This document shows positions 32,542-37,495 of a stretch of 37,495 nt of DNA, one piece after another. Location: positions 1 to 37,495 of the forward strand of contig JABFSS010000116.1 in NCBI GenBank assembly GCA_013140485.1, written 5' to 3'. Made by a program: the position numbers and the translations under genes. Numbering within the stretch: the stretch's first letter is position 1; the number at the start of each line of letters is the position of its first letter. A model generated the notes under the pieces. It did not search any database and was not told where the DNA came from. It worked only from the letters and a program-made list of their open reading frames with translations. Source of the DNA: Candidatus Peribacteraceae bacterium. Its GTDB lineage: Bacteria > Patescibacteriota > Gracilibacteria > Peribacterales > Peribacteraceae.

Positions 32542-33345
32542 ATGATCGAAGCATTTCTGCAGACCCTCGGCCTCAACGAGAATGAAATTAAGATCTACCT
32601 GTACCTGCTCACGCACGGGGAATCGATTGCGAGCATCATCGCCAAGCGCCTCACGATGAAGCGCGCGACCGTGTACCAAGTGCTGGAAACACTGGAGAGC
32701 AAAGAGCTGGTGTCGAGCTTTGAGAAGAATAAGGTGGCGCACTTCGATGCCGTGGATCCGGAGGATATCGTGCGTCTGTGCGAGCAGCGCGTGAGCCAGA
32801 TGCAGCGCATCCGCGAAAAGGCGGACGTACTGAAAGGGGAGTTCAAGAAGCTTCGCGAGCGCGGGAAGATGCCGACACTCGAGATTCGCGGGAAGATCAA
32901 ATACTACGAAGGGATGGATGCCGTCACAGACTTGATCAACGAGACGCTGGAGGAGAAGCACAGCGAGCAGCTCTGCTTCGGACTCAATACGTACCATGCT
33001 GAGCTGGCCGGTGACGATTGGGGGCAGTACACGAAGCTGCGCGTAAAGAAGGGGATGCACGTGAAGAGCATCCAGCCCGATACCGAGGCCGCCATTGAGT
33101 ACAAGTCACGCGACAAAGATGAGCTGCGGGAAACGCTCCTGGTCCCGCACGAGAAATTCCCCGGCCGCTGCGAGATCAACCTGATCGGCAACATGATCGC
33201 GATCTACACCACGCGCGGCCAGTCGCCGATGGGCATGAAGATGTACAACAAAGATATGGCCGAAGCGCTCACAAGCCTCTTTCGATTAGCATGGGAACGG
33301 GCGGAGTTTTATGACAAGAAGAAGCCGAAGGGGAATTTGCAATAA
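32542..33345 (+). CDS. TrmB-family transcriptional regulator
   Basis: A 267-aa protein. The N-terminal winged helix (LGLNENEIKIYLYLLTHGES, then IAKRLTMKRATVYQVLETLE) is the TrmB signature, first known from archaeal sugar regulators and frequent in CPR bacteria. The linker EQRVSQMQRIREKADVLKGE is a coiled coil. The C-terminal half (LEIRGKIKYYEGMDAVTDLI ... GNMIAIYTTRGQ) resembles the effector/phospholipase-D-like domain of the family without its catalytic HKD motif. The target is unknown; the small membrane-protein gene directly downstream is a candidate neighbour. Confidence 0.88.
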   Translation: MIEAFLQTLGLNENEIKIYLYLLTHGESIASIIAKRLTMKRATVYQVLETLESKELVSSFEKNKVAHFDAVDPEDIVRLCEQRVSQMQRIREKADVLKGEFKKLRERGKMPTLEIRGKIKYYEGMDAVTDLINETLEEKHSEQLCFGLNTYHAELAGDDWGQYTKLRVKKGMHVKSIQPDTEAAIEYKSRDKDELRETLLVPHEKFPGRCEINLIGNMIAIYTTRGQSPMGMKMYNKDMAEALTSLFRLAWERAEFYDKKKPKGNLQ

Positions 33346-33365
33346 TACAGAAAATATTGTATAAT
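33337..33365 (+). promoter_or_regulatory. Near-consensus promoter of the 46-aa membrane protein
   Basis: TTGCAA (33337-33342), a 17-nt spacer and a perfect TATAAT (33360-33365). The -35 overlaps the stop region of the TrmB-like gene. Transcription would start near 33372, about 9 nt before the ATG at 33381. Confidence 0.75.
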
Positions 33366-33380
33366 ATAGACAACATCCAC

Positions 33381-33521
33381 ATGAGCCTCTCACAAGCCCG
33401 CAGCGGCAAATTCTCTCTCGGTATCTTCCACGATGCCCAGGTGCGGGCGGGCGTCTATCTCTGGCTCGTCATCGCCGGGCTCTGCGTGCTCCTGGCGAAT
33501 ATGGTGGGGGTGGGCGCCTGA
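33381..33521 (+). CDS. Small single-pass membrane protein (46 aa)
   Basis: MSLSQARSGKFSLGIFHDAQ is followed by a membrane helix at ~24-43 (YLWLVIAGLCVLLANMVGVG) and a stop. It lies 35 bp behind the TrmB-like gene and directly after the strongest promoter in the window. The composition and short basic N-terminus suit a membrane protein with the N-terminus inside. Not recognised. Too short for family assignment, but the promoter plus helix make it credible. Confidence 0.6.
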   Translation: MSLSQARSGKFSLGIFHDAQVRAGVYLWLVIAGLCVLLANMVGVGA

Positions 33522-33627
33522 TTGCCGTTACAGAACAATAATGATACGGTGTGCCGGCTCCTCACGAACACACCCGAGGAGACAAAGGTGACAGCTCTTT
33601 TTTGCATCACGAAGTTCTTTCTATCGC

Positions 33628-33703
33628 GGACTCGTAGCTCAATGGTTAGAGCGCTTCCCTGTCACGGAAGAGGTTGCGGGTTCGAGCCCCGTCGAGTCCG
33701 CCA
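33628..33703 (+). tRNA. tRNA-Asp (GTC)
   Basis: A complete cloverleaf: acceptor GGACTCG/CGAGTCC, D-arm GCTC-AATGGTTA-GAGC, anticodon arm CTTCC-CTGTCAC-GGAAG with anticodon GTC, and T-arm GCGGG-TTCGAGC-CCCGT. The discriminator is G, and the CCA end is encoded (33701-33703). Confidence 0.97.
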
Positions 33704-33720
33704 GAATTTCTTTCCGAAAT

Positions 33721-33954
33721 ATGAATAGTGAAAAAAGCGAACAAAAGGATTTTCTTAAAATGTCAGTAGACGATCTAATGGCACTTGAATTGGGTGCTGG
33801 AGTAGATGCCTCAGCACGATTACGCAATCAGATCGTTAATTTCAAACTTCAAAAACAACTCTTAGAGAAAAATCGGAGTTTGGTATGGGCAACTTGGATA
33901 CTAGCAATCGCGACAATCATTCTTTCGATTCTCACATTATATCTTGGTGCTTAG
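33721..33954 (+). CDS. Small membrane protein of the AT-rich island (77 aa)
   Basis: Starts 17 bp behind the tRNA-Asp CCA end, with no promoter of its own visible, so it may be read through from the tRNA. Residues 1-50 are charged and helical (DFLKMSVDDLMALELGAGVD, LRNQIVNFKLQKQLLEKN), followed by one membrane helix (LVWATWILAIATIILSILTL) and the end YLGA. Codon use is clearly more AT-rich than its neighbours. Function unknown; similar small helix-plus-TM proteins often accompany mobile or defence genes, but that is only suggestive. Confidence 0.68.
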   Translation: MNSEKSEQKDFLKMSVDDLMALELGAGVDASARLRNQIVNFKLQKQLLEKNRSLVWATWILAIATIILSILTLYLGA

Positions 33955-33987
33955 AACCAATTTCGGTAGTATTCCTCGATAATACTA
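33944..33987 (+). promoter_or_regulatory. Two small inverted repeats between the island genes
   Basis: TTGGT (33944-33948)/ACCAA (33956-33960) and TAGTATT (33967-33973)/AATACTA (33981-33987) lie around the stop of the first gene and directly before the ATG of the second. They could be an operator or control translation of the second gene. Confidence 0.4.
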
Positions 33988-33989
33988 AT

Positions 33990-34646
33990 ATGAGCAGAGA
34001 GAAATATATTGCATGGATTCGGCCAGCAAAAGGTTATTTGGAGGCAATGAAACTCTGCTGCCAGGAATTATTGGATCCGAAACGGAATCGTCTTGAGAAT
34101 GATCCAACAGCTCCCAAAGGTTGGGAGATGGGTTATTACATTGAGAATCTTATTTCGCCGATTATTTATAACATAAAGCACGGAATTGAGGTTTTCTTAA
34201 AAGGAATACTTTTCCGATTTGGTACTCCCAATGAAAAGTCTCATGATTTAAGAGAACTTTTTGCTTCTGTAAAAAAAATTGTATTAGAAACTGATTGGCA
34301 GCCGATAGATATGGAGTCAGGTCAGAAGGTAATTGATCAGGCAGAAATTGATCGCGTAAAGACTGAGGTACTTAATAAGTTAGAGCCACTCATTGAATAT
34401 TTTTATAACAATCGAATTTTAAGTGAAAAATTGGGAATGAAAGATTTGCCTGATCCAAAAAATGAATTATTCAGATATCCGAACATGAGAGGAGACGCAC
34501 CATTTGATCATATTGGATTTGTAAATAAACTCACTGAGGGCGACATTAAGACAATCTGGGAGAAGATTGATGAAATCCTTCGGCACCTCAATGATATTGG
34601 CTATTTGATTTCTGTTGATGCTCGTTATAAACCAAGAAAATCTTAG
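33990..34646 (+). CDS. HEPN-like hypothetical protein of the AT-rich island (218 aa)
   Basis: An all-helical, soluble protein. IKHGIEVFLKGILFRFG and KSHDLRELFASVK (residues ~62-94) resemble the two helices and His turn of HEPN-type domains, but the catalytic Rx4-6H RNase motif is not visible. A Trp-rich N-terminus (YIAWIRPAKGYLEAMKLCCQ) and a long helical C-terminus follow. The AT-rich codon use matches the preceding small membrane gene and contrasts with flanking genes, so horizontal gain is likely. The ATG at 33990 was chosen because the upstream frame overlaps the first gene. Family assignment is tentative. Confidence 0.65.
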   Translation: MSREKYIAWIRPAKGYLEAMKLCCQELLDPKRNRLENDPTAPKGWEMGYYIENLISPIIYNIKHGIEVFLKGILFRFGTPNEKSHDLRELFASVKKIVLETDWQPIDMESGQKVIDQAEIDRVKTEVLNKLEPLIEYFYNNRILSEKLGMKDLPDPKNELFRYPNMRGDAPFDHIGFVNKLTEGDIKTIWEKIDEILRHLNDIGYLISVDARYKPRKS

Positions 34647-34681
34647 TTATTCGAATCACGTTCATGGGCCGGATGCCGAGC

Positions 34682-35716
34682 TCACTCCAAATACAGCTCC
34701 GGGTTCCGTTTGACGCCTTTCACGCGCACTTCGAAGTGGAGGTGAATGCCCGTGGGGCCGTGGACGAGGCCGGTGTTGCCCATTTCAGCGATCAGTTGTC
34801 CGCGCTTTACGACGGCGCCGTTCTCGACGTTGAGTTTCCGGTTATGCGCGTAGAGCGTGACAAGGTCGTTGCCGTGGTCGATCTCGATGACGTTCCCGAA
34901 GCCGCCGTTCCATCCCAGATCCGCCCGAATGACGGTGCCGTCCTCGGCGGCGAAGATCGGTCCGCCGCCGCGCGTCTGGAGGTCAATCGCGTAGTGGCCG
35001 GGGTGGTACTTCTGCGTAAAGAAACAATCCGCGCAGGGCAACTGAAGCAGCGTCTGCGAGAGGATCGCACTGACGGTGGGCGCGACCGCCTTGCCGCCGG
35101 ACGGGAGGGCAATGGGGAGGCGAATATCTTTGGACGGCAGAGCGTCGGCAAATCGGAGCGCCTGGTCGACGGACGCGATGGCCGAATCTCCGGTGACGGG
35201 CTTGCCTCCCGGAATGATGATTTGTTCGCCGGCGACGACGAAGCCGCCCTTGATCCGGTTCTGTCGGACGATGTCGTCGAGAGGAATGTCGTAGAGCTGC
35301 GCGATGCGGGTGAGCGTCTGGCCGCGGCGCACGGTGTGGAGCACGCCGTCGACCGGGAGAATGACGAGTTCTTGGTTTGGCTTGAGCCGCGACGAATCGG
35401 TGAGGCCGTTGGTCCACCGGACCGTCTGCGCCGAGACGCCGTAGCGCGATGCGATCTTCTCGACGGATTCTCCGTCCTTCACGGTGTGAACGAGGCCCTC
35501 GCTGAACGCAAGGCGCGATCCCTGTTCACCGAGGGACGATGTCTTCATCAGGAAGCCTTCCTCAACGAAGAGAAATTGTTGGGTGGGAAATTCCATGTCT
35601 TCCGTGCTTCCCGCGGACGTTTGGGCGTACGGAGGTAACAGGGCGCTTGCAAGAAAAAGGAGTACGAGGAGACCGCGCACGCGCAGAGACAGCCAGCGGA
35701 TGAGGGGGGTGCGCAT
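34682..35716 (-). CDS. LysM-M23 peptidoglycan endopeptidase
   Basis: A 344-aa exported protein. A signal peptide (LLVLLFLASALLPPYAQTSA) is followed by two LysM domains at ~76-122 and ~127-168 (VHTVKDGESVEKIASRYGVS; LHTVRRGQTLTRIAQLYDIP), which bind peptidoglycan. A C-terminal M23 domain (~240-340) keeps the zinc ligands: His and Asp in GHYAIDL and the HLH of GIHLHFEV. It probably cuts peptide cross-links or activates other hydrolases. It starts 4 bp after the carboxypeptidase stop and shares an operon with it. Confidence 0.94.
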   Translation of the reverse strand: MRTPLIRWLSLRVRGLLVLLFLASALLPPYAQTSAGSTEDMEFPTQQFLFVEEGFLMKTSSLGEQGSRLAFSEGLVHTVKDGESVEKIASRYGVSAQTVRWTNGLTDSSRLKPNQELVILPVDGVLHTVRRGQTLTRIAQLYDIPLDDIVRQNRIKGGFVVAGEQIIIPGGKPVTGDSAIASVDQALRFADALPSKDIRLPIALPSGGKAVAPTVSAILSQTLLQLPCADCFFTQKYHPGHYAIDLQTRGGGPIFAAEDGTVIRADLGWNGGFGNVIEIDHGNDLVTLYAHNRKLNVENGAVVKRGQLIAEMGNTGLVHGPTGIHLHFEVRVKGVKRNPELYLE

Positions 35717-35720
35717 CGGA

Positions 35721-36599
35721 TCAGGCGAAGAACGAGCTGAGTACGCGCATCACGGTTCGAAGATCGACGTACCGCTCATTGGAGCCAAGCAGCACGACGA
35801 GGTATTCGCGCTCGCCTTCTTTTATGAGCGTGAAAAGGCACTGCCGCGCGGCGAGCGTCGTGCCGGTTTTTCCCGCAAGAATGGCTCCACCCTTGGCGAG
35901 AAGCGCATGGGTGTGCTCAAGAGTGATACTGTGACCTGCTTTGCTCTTGATGGAGGCATGAGCCGTGGACATCCGGCTGCGAATATCGGGATTGCGCAGC
36001 GCGAACGCGGCGAGCCAGGCGATGTCGCGCGGCGTCGACCATTGCGCGGAATCGTCGAGCCCGCTGGGATTGGCGAAGGATGTGTTCGCGAGACCGAGCA
36101 TTTGGGCCCTAGCGTTCATCTCGGCAACGAATGCCGTATCGGAACCGCTGTGGAACCGCGCGAGCGCGTCGGCTGCGTCGTTGGCGGATGCGATGAGGAG
36201 CGCCGAGAGAAGATCGCCGACGGTGAAGCGCGAACCGGGCGGGAGGCGCACGGTGCTGCCGTCGATCTCGGCGATATCGCTGGGGATCACGACGATTTCA
36301 TTGAGTTCATGCGACTCGGCGATGATGATCGCGGTCATGATCTTGGTGAGACTCCCCACCGACCGGCGGCGGTCCGCGTTGCGCGCGAAGAGTTCTTGGC
36401 CGCTCTGCAAATCGAGAATCGTGACGCCCGACGCGGAGAGCCCTTTGGCAAGGCTGCGACCGGGGAAAAGCTTGCCTGCCGCGATGGCGGGGGGCGACAG
36501 CGGCACGTCGTGAATCGTCAGCGGGTTCGATCCCGCACCCGGGGCCACCGGAAGGAGCCCCATCAGGAAGACCGACAGGAGAAGATGTAAACTTTCCAT
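35721..36599 (-). CDS. D-alanyl-D-alanine carboxypeptidase, peptidase S11 (PBP5 type)
   Basis: A 292-aa serine peptidase that trims the terminal D-Ala of peptidoglycan stem peptides. The three penicillin-binding motifs are present: SxxK in GSLTKIMTA, SxN in IASANDAADAL and KTG in LAGKTGTTLAA. An N-terminal signal peptide is present (LHLLLSVFLMGLLPVAPGAG). There is no clear C-terminal amphipathic anchor, unlike E. coli PBP5. The ATG at 36599 starts the signal peptide. It is followed by the M23 gene in an operon. Confidence 0.94.
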   Translation of the reverse strand: MESLHLLLSVFLMGLLPVAPGAGSNPLTIHDVPLSPPAIAAGKLFPGRSLAKGLSASGVTILDLQSGQELFARNADRRRSVGSLTKIMTAIIIAESHELNEIVVIPSDIAEIDGSTVRLPPGSRFTVGDLLSALLIASANDAADALARFHSGSDTAFVAEMNARAQMLGLANTSFANPSGLDDSAQWSTPRDIAWLAAFALRNPDIRSRMSTAHASIKSKAGHSITLEHTHALLAKGGAILAGKTGTTLAARQCLFTLIKEGEREYLVVLLGSNERYVDLRTVMRVLSSFFA

Positions 36600-36658
36600 C
36601 CGGGGGATTCTAGCAGTCGAACCGCTATGGAGAACCAAAAGCAAGGGTTTTGTCTACC

Positions 36659-36678
36659 TTCGGACCTTAATGTCCGAA
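36659..36678 (-). other. Hairpin between the FtsQ-like gene and the carboxypeptidase gene
   Basis: TTCGGAC-CTTAAT-GTCCGAA is a perfect 7-bp stem 5 bp after the FtsQ-like stop codon. No T-run follows on the minus strand, so it may be an attenuator or mRNA-processing hairpin rather than a full terminator. Confidence 0.45.
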
Positions 36679-36682
36679 CGGC

Positions 36683-37495
36683 CTATTTATACACGACTCT
36701 CCCAATCAGTCTCAGATCTACGTAGCTTTTCACATCCTTCAATTTCACGTTCTCCAGAAACGTCCGGAAGCGCTGCAGTTGGTCTTCGAGAGGAGAGCGG
36801 ACATCGAACCAGAAACTGATCGTTGGACCGTCGAGATGGAACTCGCGCGCGCGGAGGTAGACCGTCCGCGTGCGGATTTGCTGCCCGAACTCGAGCGTGA
36901 GCGCGTCTTCGGCCCGGCGCATGCGGTCGAGAAATTCGGGAGCCAGTAAGGGCATCATAGGAACCGGGCGGGCGCCCCAGTCGACGATGCGAATGACGGG
37001 GAGCGGCTGAGAGAGGGACGTATGCACGGTCGAGACGAGCAGTCCGTTCTCGGAGAGAAAATCCGTGGGGCGCGCCGCGACGATCGCACCCGAGCCCTGC
37101 GTGATCACGCTCCCCGATGACGTATCGGAACCGAGCGGCGGATCGATGACGACGCGCGCGACGAGAGGGACGACCGCGATGCGCACTTCGAGCTTCGAAA
37201 AATAATGCTTGCGCACGGTCACCTCGCTGGCATCGGGCACCACTTCGCGGATGTGCTGTCCGATCTCATTCGCCGAGACGAAGAGCAGGTGGCGCCCGTA
37301 GAACGGCGACAGCACCCGCAACACGGCGGGGAGATCGACGCGGCCTTCGGTGCGGACCACCTGGATTTCGCGCACATGCATGATGGGCGAAAAGAGGAAG
37401 AGGCAGACGACGAAGAGCGCCAGTCCCGCGGCCAGGAACTTCACCCACTGCTTCGCGCGCGCCATCCACTCTTCGAGAGCGCTGCGGAACCGGCG
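36683..37495 (-). CDS. FtsQ/DivIB-like cell-division protein, 5' end possibly outside the window
   Basis: A single membrane segment (WVKFLAAGLALFVVCLFLFS) follows a short basic N-terminus. A POTRA-like domain comes next (MHVREIQVVRTEGRVDLPAV ... GRHLLFVSANEIGQHIREVV, KLEVRIAVVPLVARVV) and then a beta-rich domain, the FtsQ/DivIB layout. FtsQ bridges early and late divisome proteins outside the membrane. An ATG lies at 37465, but the frame stays open with basic codons to the window edge, so the true start may be further right. The gene fits the cell-wall genes downstream. Sequence similarity in this family is low, so confidence is moderate. Confidence 0.75.
   Translation of the reverse strand, partial: RRFRSALEEWMARAKQWVKFLAAGLALFVVCLFLFSPIMHVREIQVVRTEGRVDLPAVLRVLSPFYGRHLLFVSANEIGQHIREVVPDASEVTVRKHYFSKLEVRIAVVPLVARVVIDPPLGSDTSSGSVITQGSGAIVAARPTDFLSENGLLVSTVHTSLSQPLPVIRIVDWGARPVPMMPLLAPEFLDRMRRAEDALTLEFGQQIRTRTVYLRAREFHLDGPTISFWFDVRSPLEDQLQRFRTFLENVKLKDVKSYVDLRLIGRVVYK

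Noticed and set aside
34647-34681. Possible att site repeating the tRNA-Asp 3' end at the right edge of the AT-rich island
   Set aside because: Only a short weak match (TTCGAATC against TTCGAGCC) is seen; no clear direct repeat, integrase or excision gene is present.

Overview
The window looks like chromosome from a Candidate Phyla Radiation (Patescibacteria) bacterium, most plausibly of the Peregrinibacteria/Peribacteria type. This is inferred from gene content only: an SLH-anchored S-layer protein, a giant Cys/Asp-repeat surface protein, a Cys-rich protein of a kind common in CPR genomes, few Shine-Dalgarno sites and many very short leaders. TGA is used as a stop (aguB, dacA, csrA-like), so the genetic code is standard. 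Base composition is moderately GC-rich, except for one AT-rich island at 33704-34660.

Layout. 1-2588 (-): 5' part of rpoB with a long basic N-terminal extension. 2833-8220 (-): a 1795-residue secreted surface protein. 8516-13536: a polyamine cluster, with aguA and aguB on the minus strand and, divergently, a deoxyhypusine/homospermidine-synthase-like gene and a PLP fold-III decarboxylase on the plus strand. Together they could take arginine through agmatine, N-carbamoylputrescine and putrescine to homospermidine or a related polyamine. 13548-15851: a hypothetical gene and sodA (-), head to head with a FemAB-like peptidoglycan aminoacyltransferase (+). 16265-20539 (-): a 1424-residue SLH S-layer protein with a good terminator. 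21286-23884 (-): cysS, a small degenerate CsrA-like gene and a methyltransferase-like gene. 23975-25045 (+): class I fructose-bisphosphate aldolase. 25120-26899 (-): rnpA-yidC. 27016-28774 (+): gatC-gatA. 28857-32184 (-): an HTH/coiled-coil protein, a 560-residue Cys-rich protein translationally coupled to a 120-residue protein, and another hypothetical. 32542-33521 (+): a TrmB-like regulator and a hidden 46-residue membrane protein with a near-consensus promoter. 33628-33703: tRNA-Asp(GTC), followed by an AT-rich two-gene island. 34682-37495 (-): cell-envelope genes (FtsQ-like, D-Ala-D-Ala carboxypeptidase, LysM-M23 peptidase).

The most unusual theme is repeats. A palindromic family with covarying stems occurs at three places. 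Inverted repeats whose arms are iterated short motifs sit at several gene borders, each with a different sequence. Both kinds also lie in frame inside protein-coding genes: three insertions in the FemAB-like gene and a different GC-rich repeat in aguA. Other points worth checking are the DHS-like polyamine enzyme, a CsrA-like protein that has lost its RNA-binding arginines, and the module behind the tRNA.
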